64,000 nucleotides of DNA from Gammaproteobacteria bacterium (GTDB taxonomy: Bacteria > Pseudomonadota > Gammaproteobacteria > Arenicellales > UBA868). A model generated the notes under the pieces. The model saw only the letters and a program-made list of their open reading frames with translations, was not told where the DNA came from and ran no database searches. The stretch is taken from positions 93,868 through 157,867 of the forward strand of contig JAKUQR010000001.1 in NCBI GenBank assembly GCA_022450155.1, given 5' to 3'. Positions 1 through 7,816 of this stretch are shown here, piece by piece (the first letter of the stretch is position 1; the number at the start of each line of letters is the position of its first letter). Position numbers and translations under genes: made by a program.

Positions 1-662
1 CCTCAGTACTTGATGCTCAGTTAGCGGCCGGGGGAAGCCGCTTCAAGGGCATCCGGCAGGCAGCGGCAAGAGATGATGATCTCTTGGTGCCTGATCATAG
101 AACCAGTCCGCGTCGAGGCTTGTACACGGACAAAACTTTTCAAGCGGGTTTTGCCCATCTGGCACCACGCAACCTGAGTTTCGAAGGGTGGTGCTACCAT
201 ACCCAGATTCCGGAACTGACCCAACTGGCAAGTGCTTTTCCGGATACCACGATCATTCTGGACCACTTTGGCGGACCACTGGGCGTTGGGCGCTACGCTG
301 ACCGGCCGGATGATGTTTTTTCTGAATGGTGCAAAGTCATTCGGCCACTGTCGGAGCGCCCAAACGTCTATGCCAAACTCGGTGGTCTGAACATGGAGAT
401 CAATGGTTTTGGCTGGCACACTCGTCATAAACCGCCAGGGAGTGAAGAACTCCTCACAGCCACCCGCCGTTACTATGATCACACGATCGATCTGTTTGGG
501 GCTGATCGTTGTATGTTCGAATCGAATTTTCCCGTCGACCGAATCAGTTGCAGCTACAATGTGTTGTGGAACGCATTCAAAAAGTTGACGGCTGCCTGTT
601 CACCTACAGAGAAGTCACAGCTTTTTCACGATACTGCGTTAAAAGTCTACCGTTTGAACTGA
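1..662 (+). CDS. Amidohydrolase 2 family metal-dependent hydrolase, 5' end outside window
   Basis: The frame is open to the left edge (in frame from base 3), so the N-terminus lies outside; about 219 codons are visible. What is seen is the later part of a TIM-barrel hydrolase of the amidohydrolase 2 family (PF04909), which contains lactonases and metal-dependent decarboxylases. Recognisable pieces are an FKGIRQ strand at the edge, ILDHFGGP with the conserved barrel His, the strand YAKLGG, and the late loop MFESNFPVD. In many members that loop reads SD(W/Y)P with a catalytic Asp; here the position is Asn, as I recall for one subgroup, so the exact chemistry is open. It converges with the NIPSNAP gene 23 bases downstream. 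The family call is firm; the substrate is unknown. Confidence 0.85.
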   Translation, partial: SVLDAQLAAGGSRFKGIRQAAARDDDLLVPDHRTSPRRGLYTDKTFQAGFAHLAPRNLSFEGWCYHTQIPELTQLASAFPDTTIILDHFGGPLGVGRYADRPDDVFSEWCKVIRPLSERPNVYAKLGGLNMEINGFGWHTRHKPPGSEELLTATRRYYDHTIDLFGADRCMFESNFPVDRISCSYNVLWNAFKKLTAACSPTEKSQLFHDTALKVYRLN

Positions 663-685
663 CCGGACCCCACCGACCCTAACAT

Positions 686-1039
686 TCACGCGTCATCGAG
701 CGCCTTGAATTCAGCGGGTGGCGTATAGAACGGCACCGAAACCAGGATTTGGTTTTCTTGGGCGATCAGACAACCAGCCTCTGCACTGATCTGCAGGTAC
801 TTCTGCCATCCAGGATCGGCCTGCATCGAAGCGCGTTTCCGAGCCCTGTCAGTAACATCGGCATAGGCCCAGATGTGGACATAACTATTCACGTTACCCA
901 CTTCAGTTCCTGCATAGACGATCGGCTGACCCAGGTGTCGGGTCTGCACCGCCCAGCCATGTTCTTCGTACAGTTCAAGCTGCTTCTTGATGGTACCCGC
1001 CTTAACCGTATACGTCCTATGATCAAATATCATTTTCAT
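686..1039 (-). CDS. NIPSNAP family protein
   Basis: A protein of 117 residues matching the NIPSNAP ferredoxin-like fold family (PF07978): it starts MIFDHRTYTVKAGT, has the mid-protein strand VHIWAYADVTDRARKRA, and the pattern in which a Trp (here PGWQKYL) precedes the last strands. Bacterial members of this length are small, soluble, mostly uncharacterised proteins often found among catabolic genes. The ATG at 1039 is preceded by AAGGAG at good spacing. It lies 50 bases downstream of a 53-residue membrane protein on the same strand, so the two may be cotranscribed. No catalytic residues can be named. Confidence 0.85.
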   Translation of the reverse strand: MKMIFDHRTYTVKAGTIKKQLELYEEHGWAVQTRHLGQPIVYAGTEVGNVNSYVHIWAYADVTDRARKRASMQADPGWQKYLQISAEAGCLIAQENQILVSVPFYTPPAEFKALDDA

Positions 1040-1089
1040 TCTCCTTAAGTTTTAGAACCAGGAAAATATCTGTCTGCCTGGACTTTGGT

Positions 1090-1251
1090 TTATTCTTTGT
1101 ACTTCGCGCGCTTATCTCTGACCATTTGGAAAACAACCAAGACAACAGCAATACCAAAACCCAGATAGAGCCACTGTTTGTCATCCGTTATCATCAAAGC
1201 GATCACAGCCAGTGCAAAGCTCAAGCAAGCCAGTGTAGTACCGTTAAGCAT
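1090..1251 (-). CDS. Small two-helix membrane protein, 53 residues
   Basis: A short gene reading MLNGTTLACLSFALAVIALM at its N-terminus, a Asp-Asp-Lys turn, a second hydrophobic segment (LGFGIAVVLVVF), and a basic tail ending RDKRAKYKE. The layout is two short transmembrane helices joined by a polar loop, with the positive tail probably cytoplasmic. AAGG/AAGGG lies just upstream of the ATG. It sits on the same strand and 50 bases ahead of the NIPSNAP gene. I recognise no family. The hydrophobic periodicity, the ribosome binding site and the basic tail argue for a real gene; function unknown. Confidence 0.5.
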   Translation of the reverse strand: MLNGTTLACLSFALAVIALMITDDKQWLYLGFGIAVVLVVFQMVRDKRAKYKE

Positions 1252-1505
1252 ATCCCTTACCTTGTTTAAGTTCCTGAGTAGACACTGGAAACAACATGCT
1301 TTGAATGATTGCTTATCTTCATGGTGTCTAGGGGTCGTCAGGGTAACCGAGTTCCCGCTCTGGGTTCAAGAATTGAAAACAGAAACACTTCCCATGGTCA
1401 GTCCCGGAAGCGAAGATTATGACGAACACACCACTTCAATTTCATTCACGTAGAATCCCACGACATGAGCTCACGACCAATGAGATCGGCAGGTAACCTA
1501 TCAAT

Positions 1506-2636
1506 ATGACTGTCCGTACATCCAAAAGCACCCATGCCACGGTCTCTATGAAAGGCGGGGGTTACTACAGCCAAAGGACGCGCGGTGCCAAGGATGTAAT
1601 CGATAATGCCGTAGGCATGCTGGAGGATGCTGTGTCTGCGCTGCCTGCGCGTGAAGGCGAACACAGTATCCAGATCGCTGACTACGGTGCTGCAGACGGT
1701 GGAACCTCAAAACACGCCATCTATCGAACCATATCTGCCCTGAAAGATCGTTATCCTCATCATCAGATCACAGTCACGTACTCCGATCTTCCTGGTAACG
1801 ACTACTCCACGCTTTTCCGAAACGTCACCGGCGTTAACGACGACGATGGGAACAACTACCTCAAAGATTTTGACAATGTCTTCGTATACGCGTGTGGCAC
1901 CGGCTTCCACAGCCAGTTGATGCCGGACCAGACTCTGGATATCGGGTTTTCAGCGACTGCAATGCATTACATATCTGAAAAGCCCTGCCAAATTCCCAAC
2001 CATGTGCATATGGTTGGTGCGTCCGGCGATGCACTCGATGCGTTTTCACTGCAGGCGAGGGACGACTGGAACCGGATTCTGCTGTCACGGTCGGCCGAAC
2101 TTAAGCCAGGCGGGCGGTTGGTATTCATGAACTTTGGTATTGACGAAGATGGGTGTTACCTTGGCAATACTGGTGGTATCAACATGTTCAACACTTTTAG
2201 CGAGATCTGGTGTGGGCTCCACGAAGAGGGACTAATTACCGGCGACGAGCTGGCTGATGCGACCTTTTCACAGTTTTACCGAACCCGGGAGGAATTCTGT
2301 GCGCCGCTGGTGGAGCCCTCTTCTGGGGTTTACCAGTCAGGGCTCCGATTGGTGTCCGCCCACACGGGCGTTGTGAAGTGCCCCTACCGCGCTGCTTATG
2401 AAGCAGCCGGTGAAGCCATGTCGGCCCAGGAATTTGCCGTCAGTTATATTCCTACTTTGCGGTCCTGGAGTGAAACCGTGTTTGCCACTGCGTTGGATAC
2501 TGCGCGACCCGAGGATGAACGTGCAACACTGGTTGACCTGTTCTATCAGCGCTATGAAGATCGGGTCGCCGCTGATCCGATCGGCCATGCAATGGACTAT
2601 GTTCACTGCTATCTTGCCATCGAAAAAATTCCCTGA
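1506..2636 (+). CDS. SABATH-type SAM-dependent carboxyl methyltransferase
   Basis: A 376-residue protein of the SABATH family (Methyltransf_7, PF03492), which methylates carboxyl groups of small acids such as salicylate, jasmonate or benzoate and is best known from plants. Seen in order: MKGGGYYSQRT at 15-25, in place of the plant N-terminal MxGG..SYxxNS segment that binds SAM and substrate; SAM motif I IADYGAADGG at 57-66; SDLPGND at 93-99, nearly the plant NDLPGNDF signature; SATAMHYIS at about 149-157, in the place of the plant SSYSLxWLS. The length fits the family (350-380). The start at 1506 has a weak AGGTAA upstream; an internal Met at residue 15 is an alternative. It is upstream of and on the same strand as the HugZ-like gene. 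Substrate unknown; a bacterial SABATH homologue is uncommon. Confidence 0.85.
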   Translation: MTVRTSKSTHATVSMKGGGYYSQRTRGAKDVIDNAVGMLEDAVSALPAREGEHSIQIADYGAADGGTSKHAIYRTISALKDRYPHHQITVTYSDLPGNDYSTLFRNVTGVNDDDGNNYLKDFDNVFVYACGTGFHSQLMPDQTLDIGFSATAMHYISEKPCQIPNHVHMVGASGDALDAFSLQARDDWNRILLSRSAELKPGGRLVFMNFGIDEDGCYLGNTGGINMFNTFSEIWCGLHEEGLITGDELADATFSQFYRTREEFCAPLVEPSSGVYQSGLRLVSAHTGVVKCPYRAAYEAAGEAMSAQEFAVSYIPTLRSWSETVFATALDTARPEDERATLVDLFYQRYEDRVAADPIGHAMDYVHCYLAIEKIP

Positions 2637-2672
2637 AAAGCAGCAGAGCTACCGATTCTGCATTTATCCTAG

Positions 2673-3239
2673 ATGGGGTCTCAGTATGCGCGAACTGTTG
2701 AAAATCAAAGACTTCAACGTTTGGTCATGATTTCACGTAAAGAACTTGCGGATCAGTGCCTGGAATTTATCTGCCAGTTCGATTCCGTACTGATAGGCAC
2801 CAGCGATAGCACTGGAGAACCAGATCTGAGCTATTCGCCGGTGATCTATCACAACAGCATGTTCTATATTTTGATCAGCCAACTTTCCGCCCACACACGG
2901 CACCTGTATCAGCGCCCTACCGCAGCGCTGTTATTCATACAGGATGAGCGGGATTCAGAGCAGATCTACGCCCGTCGACGATTAAGCCTGTCCTGTTCAG
3001 CCCAGCCTTGTACACGGGACGACCAAACCTGGCAGACTCTGATACCTCTGTTCCGAAGCCACTTTGGCCCGATTATCGACACACTGACAGGTTTAAACGA
3101 TTTTGTGCTGTTTCAACTTCAGCCCTCCCAAGGCAGGTGGGTGACCGGATTTGGTCGCGCCTACGGGTTCAGCGGAATGGACTTTCGAGAACCCGAACAC
3201 CTGGGTGGAAGTTCTGCCGACAATACGTCAAGCAGCTGA
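2673..3239 (+). CDS. HugZ-like pyridoxamine 5'-phosphate oxidase-fold protein
   Basis: A split-barrel protein of the pyridoxamine 5'-phosphate oxidase superfamily closest in layout to HugZ, a haem-degrading or haem-binding protein. Visible features: an N-terminal helix ADQCLEFICQF, the strand pattern SVLIGTSDSTGEPDLSYSPV, a middle segment TAALLFIQDE, and the C-terminal motif RWVTGFGRAYGFSG, where HugZ-type proteins carry the conserved GFGxAY. No His-rich haem-binding tail is present. The family length is usually near 165-190 residues. The first ATG (2673) gives 188 residues; an ATG at 2727 (MISRKEL) begins exactly where the conserved fold begins and may be the true start. It converges with rluB 25 bases away. 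FMN, haem or F420 could be the ligand; the sequence does not decide. Confidence 0.75.
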   Translation: MGSQYARTVENQRLQRLVMISRKELADQCLEFICQFDSVLIGTSDSTGEPDLSYSPVIYHNSMFYILISQLSAHTRHLYQRPTAALLFIQDERDSEQIYARRRLSLSCSAQPCTRDDQTWQTLIPLFRSHFGPIIDTLTGLNDFVLFQLQPSQGRWVTGFGRAYGFSGMDFREPEHLGGSSADNTSSS

Positions 3240-3264
3240 CCTGGCAGCCTGCTTCATACTGGTT

Positions 3265-4089
3265 TTAGGCTCGGTTATTTTCTGCCGACTGTTTTCGGTG
3301 GGTCGATTTAGCCTGGCGTCTGCTGTTTGCTCTGACGGACCGAGGTGAACTTTCCTCAACTGAATCGTCCCGTAACAGCGCCGAAAGTTCGTCGGCGTGT
3401 AGCGGGCGGTGGTGTCCCGGTTTCAGATCCAGCGGCAGGTTGAGACCGCCATAACGTATCCTGATCAAGCGATTAACCGTACACCCGATAGCCGACCACA
3501 TACGCCGCACCTCCCGGTACCTGCCTTCCCGAACCACGACGTCGTACCAACGGTTGGTTCCGTGACCATCCCGTACTCGAACTCGTTCAAAACGACACAG
3601 GTAACCCGACAAGGTGATACCTTTTCGCAAGCGATCGATATGCTCCCGGCTCGCCTCACCATGAATGCGGCACCGGTATTCACGCTGCAATCCACCCGAG
3701 GGATGCATCAATTGATGCGCCAGGTCGCCATCGGTGGTAAAAAGAAGCAGGCCAGACGTGTTGATATCCAGTCGACCCACGCTGATCCAGCGCGCAGAAC
3801 GCAACCGGGGCAAGTGATCGAATACAGTTGGCCGTCCCTTACTATCGGCGCGCGTGCATATTTCGCCGGTTGGCTTGTGATACATGATGATACGAGGTGC
3901 TGTTCGTCGACCGACTCTAACGCGATGTGATTGCTGGTCTATTGCAATCAGATCGCCATCACTTACCGTTGAACCCAAAATGGCTTTTCGACCATCAACC
4001 TCAATCCGTCCTTCTCGGATCCAACCTTCAATCGTCCGCCGGGATCCCAACCCCCGACGGGACAGATACTTCTGAATTCTTTCAGCCAA
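3265..4089 (-). CDS. rluB: 23S rRNA pseudouridine synthase B (RluB)
   Basis: RsuA/RluB-family pseudouridine synthase that modifies U2605 (E. coli numbering) of 23S rRNA. Seen: an N-terminal S4 RNA-binding domain (ERIQKYLSRRGLGSRR through DGDLIAI), then the catalytic domain with GRLDINTSGLLLF, whose Asp at about 108 is the conserved nucleophile, the segment REYRCRIHG, and RYREVRRMWSAIG near the end; the tail is basic and low in complexity. I chose a TTG start at 4089, which overlaps the scpB stop codon (TTGGCTGA) and gives 274 residues, the usual size; CTG codons just upstream are alternatives. The gene order scpA-scpB-rluB is the classical proteobacterial one and suggests translational coupling. 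Confidence 0.9.
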   Translation of the reverse strand: MAERIQKYLSRRGLGSRRTIEGWIREGRIEVDGRKAILGSTVSDGDLIAIDQQSHRVRVGRRTAPRIIMYHKPTGEICTRADSKGRPTVFDHLPRLRSARWISVGRLDINTSGLLLFTTDGDLAHQLMHPSGGLQREYRCRIHGEASREHIDRLRKGITLSGYLCRFERVRVRDGHGTNRWYDVVVREGRYREVRRMWSAIGCTVNRLIRIRYGGLNLPLDLKPGHHRPLHADELSALLRDDSVEESSPRSVRANSRRQAKSTHRKQSAENNRA

Positions 4090-4795
4090 TACGGTCAGCA
4101 GCAGACTGCGTTGACGTATCTGATTTGATTGGTCGGTCGATATCGGTGACTGGACTCTCGTCACTATCGGTCGAATCCTCGGCGTCACTTTCGGCAGGCT
4201 CTGACTCTTCTGAGGACGAGTGTCTGGGTTCTGGCAGCAGGATATTAAGATCTCTCGCGATTTCAGCGAGATCCCGCTGATCAGCCAGTTCCGGCAACTG
4301 CTGGATCGACTTGAGATTGAAATACTCAAGAAAATCTGTGGTCGTACCATAGAGCACTGGTCGGCCCGGTACTTCCCGCTCACCCCTCTGCCTTACCCAC
4401 CCGCGTTCCAATAAAACCCGCATGATATCGGTCGACACGGCTACACCTCTGATCTCTTCGACATCACCACGAGTCACTGGCTGCCTGTAGGCAATAATAG
4501 CCAGTGTTTCCAGCAACGCTCGGGAATACCTGGGCGGCCGCAACTCCCTTAAGCGGCGTAAAGCTGTCGCATACTGAACCTGCGTCTGGAAACGGTAGCC
4601 GTTTGCAACGCTGACCAACTCTATACCTCGGCCGTGGTAATCGGATGTCAGCTGATCGAGGATAGCATTGAGCTCATCCGTGGTTGGGGCATCCTCGGGC
4701 TTGAACATTCCCCGTAGATCCTTGATCGATAACGGTTCTTCGGCTGAAAACAGCGCTGCTTCAACTGTGTTACTGATTTCCAATTTATTCTTCAT
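4082..4795 (-). CDS. scpB: Segregation and condensation protein ScpB
   Basis: Kleisin-interacting subunit of the SMC-ScpAB condensin-like complex that compacts and segregates chromosomes. The protein has two winged-helix domains: VEAALFSAEEPLSIKDLRG opens the first, and PRYSRALLETLAIIAYRQPVT, the family signature, opens the second, followed by EEIRGVAVSTDIMRVLLERGWV and GRPVLYGTT. The last 45 residues are acidic and disordered, rich in Glu, Ser and Asp. At 237 residues it is a little longer than the minimal family because of that tail. Its ATG overlaps the scpA stop by four bases and its stop overlaps the rluB start. Confidence 0.95.
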   Translation of the reverse strand: MKNKLEISNTVEAALFSAEEPLSIKDLRGMFKPEDAPTTDELNAILDQLTSDYHGRGIELVSVANGYRFQTQVQYATALRRLRELRPPRYSRALLETLAIIAYRQPVTRGDVEEIRGVAVSTDIMRVLLERGWVRQRGEREVPGRPVLYGTTTDFLEYFNLKSIQQLPELADQRDLAEIARDLNILLPEPRHSSSEESEPAESDAEDSTDSDESPVTDIDRPIKSDTSTQSAADRIG

Positions 4796-5667
4796 CTGTC
4801 TTTTGATTTCACATGGATCGGCGCGCCGGGATCATTCTGAATAATTATGAGCACCCCGTCGCGCACCAGTTCGAGCACTGCAATAAAGCTCACCACCAGC
4901 CCCATCCTTCCTTCGTCTGGATCGAAAAACTCTTTTAAATCAACGTATTCTCCACTGCGGACCCGTTCCATTATGCGGCCCATACGATCTCGAACGGAAA
5001 GCGTTTCCGGCACCAACTGTAAGTGCTTGCGACGGTGGGCACTGAGCATGGCCGCCTTCATTGCTTCGACCAAGTCATCCAGATCGACCAGCGATTCAAT
5101 CTTTGGTGGGTCCGGGTCATCGATCCGGGCGTAGGCGATATAAAGATCCCGCTCAAGACGAGGACGGGAATCCAGCTGCTCTGCCGCACTACGAAACCGC
5201 TCATATTCCTGCAGACGACGAACAAGTACGGCACGGGGATCTTCGCCGTCTTCATCCTCAACCTCGGGCCGGGGCAGCAGCATTCGCGACTTGATCTCAG
5301 CCAGCATTGCCGCCATCACCAGATACTCCGCCGCAAGGTCAAGGTGCAGTCGACGCATCAGCTCTACGTATTCCATGTACTGGCGGGTGATCTCTGCAAC
5401 CGGGATATCCAGTATGTCGATGTTCTGCTTTCGGATTAGATAAAGCAGTAGGTCCAGTGGACCCTGAAATGCATCAAGAATGACCTCAAGCGCGTCAGGC
5501 GGGATGTAAAGATCTTCGGGCCAGCTTTGGAGTGCTTCGCCCGCAACCAGCACAGGCGACCGTTCGCTCTGCTTAGGGTCTGCAGTCGATTGTCCTGGCT
5601 GTTCAGTCATATCGAACAGAGGTAAAGATTTCAAGCGTGCTTGGACGTACTGTATAGGAGATTGCAC
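4792..5667 (-). CDS. scpA: Segregation and condensation protein ScpA
   Basis: Kleisin subunit of the SMC-ScpAB complex, bridging SMC heads and binding ScpB. Diagnostic stretches: FQGPLDLLLYLIRKQNIDI near residue 68, PVAEITRQYMEYV, and LDLAAEYLVMAAMLAEIKSR, all of the N-terminal kleisin domain; the C-terminal part DLKEFFDPDEGRMGLVVSFIAVLELVRDGVL is the winged helix that touches SMC. The long form starts at a GTG (5667, 291 residues); an ATG at 5610 would remove 19 residues that look unconserved and is equally plausible. It is 45 bases downstream of folK and overlaps scpB by four bases. Confidence 0.95.
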   Translation of the reverse strand: MQSPIQYVQARLKSLPLFDMTEQPGQSTADPKQSERSPVLVAGEALQSWPEDLYIPPDALEVILDAFQGPLDLLLYLIRKQNIDILDIPVAEITRQYMEYVELMRRLHLDLAAEYLVMAAMLAEIKSRMLLPRPEVEDEDGEDPRAVLVRRLQEYERFRSAAEQLDSRPRLERDLYIAYARIDDPDPPKIESLVDLDDLVEAMKAAMLSAHRRKHLQLVPETLSVRDRMGRIMERVRSGEYVDLKEFFDPDEGRMGLVVSFIAVLELVRDGVLIIIQNDPGAPIHVKSKDR

Positions 5668-5712
5668 TCACGACCGTTAATTGTACCCGCTTCTACGTCC
5701 GCTATCGAAACC

Positions 5713-6246
5713 TTAATCACCTCTAGCAGCCCCCAGGGTAGCATCATCGCCGAGTCGCTCCACACGTTGATCAAGACATGCCTGTCGCAGCACGCTCAAT
5801 CGCCCACGGCCCGGGACTGTCATATCCCGTTCGATTTCAGCCAGTGGTTCCAATACGAAAAGCCGCTCATGCATTCTGGGGTGCGGCAGTTCCAACTGGG
5901 GGGAGGAGACTGTCTGATCTGCGTACATCAAAAGATCAAGATCCAGAGAACGCGGTCCAAATCGCTCACCATTTCGATTCCGACCGAAGCGCTTCTCAAT
6001 TTTCTGAAGCGCCTCGAGCAAGACATAGCACCCTATCCCGCACGTTGCACGGACAACCGCGTTGATAAAATCGGGTTGATCCGGATAACCCACTGGCGCG
6101 GTCCGGTACAGTGATGATCTACCTGTCAGTTCTAATCCGGGTTCATCGGTTAACGCGTCGATTGCTTGCTCGACCTGATCAGTCGCTTTGCCCATATTCG
6201 AGCCAAGCCCAATCCAGACCACAACACCCGACGGACTGATCGTCAT
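5713..6246 (-). CDS. folK: 2-amino-4-hydroxy-6-hydroxymethyldihydropteridine pyrophosphokinase (FolK)
   Basis: HPPK of folate synthesis: transfers pyrophosphate from ATP to 6-hydroxymethyl-7,8-dihydropterin. Seen: the N-terminal GLGSNMGKA loop, YRTAPVGYPDQPDFINAV, the signature FGPRSLDLDLLMYAD with the two magnesium-binding Asp residues, and LPHPRMHERLFVLEPLAEI. The length of 177 residues is normal for the single-domain enzyme. The ATG overlaps the pcnB stop codon (ATGA), the usual pcnB-folK arrangement of gammaproteobacteria, implying coupled translation. Confidence 0.96.
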   Translation of the reverse strand: MTISPSGVVVWIGLGSNMGKATDQVEQAIDALTDEPGLELTGRSSLYRTAPVGYPDQPDFINAVVRATCGIGCYVLLEALQKIEKRFGRNRNGERFGPRSLDLDLLMYADQTVSSPQLELPHPRMHERLFVLEPLAEIERDMTVPGRGRLSVLRQACLDQRVERLGDDATLGAARGD

Positions 6247-7553
6247 GTGCGTTTTCTCTTTTTTTGACCGCTTATCTTGCGCTGCGACCCACTTTTTCCC
6301 AGCTCCTGAATCATCCGTTGGACGTCAGCAGGTGGCATTTCCTGTATCTCGGTCCACCAGTCGGCGAGAGAATCCGAGACCTCACCGGCACCGGCACGAA
6401 GAAGCAGAAAGTCATAGGCAGCCCGAAAGCGCCTGTGTGACAGCAAGCGCTTGATGGTGCGGGGTCGACGCTGTTCGAGTCGTATCTGGAGTTCCCAGAT
6501 CTCTATCATCACAGCACTGATCCGGCGCGGAATTCTGACAGTGGGATGGAGTTCCTGTAACACTCTGTCTGCCGATTGATGCAGGGTTTCAAAAATAGCG
6601 TGATTTCCACCTGATTTCATGCGCGAGTACTGCTGCACCTGCCGCCACAGCAGAACAGAAAAAAGGAAAGGCGAAATCACGGGCTTTCTATCTGCCAACC
6701 TTTGATCGGTGTTCCGGAGTGCACAAGGTATGAGTCCGTTCTTTTTGTTTAGGTCTTGTTCGCTGAAATGCTGGGTCGCCGATGGAAACAGCGATTGCAG
6801 AAGTCCGTAACGGTCCAGCGCCTGGAAGCCAACCGCACCATGCCCATTGTGCAGTACCTTAATAATCTCCTCAAACAGGCGAGGTGGGGATACCGTTGTC
6901 AGTGCCCCGGCCATCCTGGGCAGCAGTTCCTCCATTTTCGCGTCCAGTCTAAGATCCAGTTTGGCCTTAAAGCGTACCGCACGCAGCATTCTCACAGGAT
7001 CTTCGCTGAAACGCTGCCTGGAATCACCAATGAGTTCAAGCCGCCGCTCCTGGATATGACCGAGCCCGCCAACATAGTCAGTCACCACCTCTTCGACCGG
7101 ATCGTAGTAAAGCGCATTAATCGTGAAATCCCGGCGCAATACATCCTCATCCCGTCGCCCAAACACATTATTGGGTAGTATCTTCTTTTTCGCTCGACCC
7201 CTGCGCTGCTCCGGACGGGCTGTATCACTGCCTCTATAGGTAGAGACTTCGATCACGTCGCGCCCTATCCGAACGTGCACGAGCTGAAATCTCCGACCGA
7301 TCACGCGAGCCCGTCGGAACAGTTTCTTGATCTGCTCGGGTGTCGCGTCGGTCACCACGTCGAAATCTTTGGGTGACCATCCCAAAAGCAGGTCTCGTAC
7401 ACACCCGCCAACCATTTCGGCCTGGAACCCCCGGCCCTGGAGGGTCTGGACAATCGATACTGCAGCAGGAGAGATATCAGAAATTGACAGCCCTAAATCA
7501 GATGCTGGAACGCGACGCGCATGAAGCCCCGCACTGGATCTAGCCACTGACAT
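6243..7553 (-). CDS. pcnB: Poly(A) polymerase I (PcnB)
   Basis: Class II nucleotidyltransferase that adds poly(A) tails to RNA 3' ends and so promotes decay. Head domain: FQAEMVGGCVRDLLLGWSP followed by KDFDVVTDATPEQI, with the metal-binding DxD, then RRDFTINALYYDP and the SRQRFSEDPVRMLRAVRF segment that binds ATP. The C-terminal third is PcnB-like (VMIEIWELQIRLEQRRP, HRRFRAAYDFLLLRA) and ends in a basic tail KRKRT, which distinguishes it from CCA-adding enzymes. The sequence before residue 25 is unconserved. It is the first gene of the run pcnB-folK-scpA-scpB-rluB, with 141 bases separating it from the divergent tRNA-Glu. Confidence 0.95.
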   Translation of the reverse strand: MSVARSSAGLHARRVPASDLGLSISDISPAAVSIVQTLQGRGFQAEMVGGCVRDLLLGWSPKDFDVVTDATPEQIKKLFRRARVIGRRFQLVHVRIGRDVIEVSTYRGSDTARPEQRRGRAKKKILPNNVFGRRDEDVLRRDFTINALYYDPVEEVVTDYVGGLGHIQERRLELIGDSRQRFSEDPVRMLRAVRFKAKLDLRLDAKMEELLPRMAGALTTVSPPRLFEEIIKVLHNGHGAVGFQALDRYGLLQSLFPSATQHFSEQDLNKKNGLIPCALRNTDQRLADRKPVISPFLFSVLLWRQVQQYSRMKSGGNHAIFETLHQSADRVLQELHPTVRIPRRISAVMIEIWELQIRLEQRRPRTIKRLLSHRRFRAAYDFLLLRAGAGEVSDSLADWWTEIQEMPPADVQRMIQELGKSGSQRKISGQKKRKRT

Positions 7554-7601
7554 GTCTATAACAGCATCATCATTTAGGGTGTGTACTTATTTTTTCGAAC
7601 C

Positions 7602-7618
7602 GCGCACCATTGGTGCGC
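7602..7618. promoter_or_regulatory. Short perfect hairpin/dyad between pcnB and tRNA-Glu
   Basis: GCGCACC-ATT-GGTGCGC, a perfect 7-bp inverted repeat, sits in the divergent gap 49 bases upstream of the pcnB start codon. Neither side carries a T-run in terminator position, so it may be an operator or a 5'-UTR hairpin of pcnB. Function is not established. Confidence 0.3.
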
Positions 7619-7634
7619 AGAAGCGAACCCATGA

Positions 7635-7663
7635 TTAACTGTGGCATCGTAAGCGCGTATGGT
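7635..7663 (+). promoter_or_regulatory. Probable sigma-70 promoter of tRNA-Glu
   Basis: TTAACT, 17 bases, TATGGT: each hexamer matches four of six consensus positions with ideal spacing. Transcription would begin near 7670, some 25 bases ahead of the mature tRNA 5' end. Inferred from sequence only. Confidence 0.4.
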
Positions 7664-7694
7664 AGCATTCCAGGCTCGCCAATCCAGTCCAAGT

Positions 7695-7769
7695 GCTCCC
7701 TTCGTCTAGCGGTCAGGACGCCGGCCTCTCACGCCGGTAACAGGGGTTCGATTCCCCTAGGGAGCGCCA
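7695..7769 (+). tRNA. tRNA-Glu (anticodon CTC)
   Basis: A complete cloverleaf of 75 bases including the encoded CCA. Acceptor stem GCTCCCT pairs with AGGGAGC; the anticodon stem CCGGC/GCCGG closes the loop CTCTCAC, giving anticodon CTC (reads GAG); the T arm is CAGGGG-TTCGATT-CCCCT. It is the only complete tRNA I find in the window and lies alone between pcnB (divergent) and the MFS gene (convergent). Confidence 0.95.
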
Positions 7770-7816
7770 TTTCATTTTTCCGTACTTGAGATTCCGCTGC
7801 TGAATCCGTCCGCCCA

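Noticed and set aside
3409..3930. 173-codon plus-strand frame antisense to rluB
   Set aside because: Lies wholly within the conserved rluB coding sequence on the opposite strand; shadow frame.
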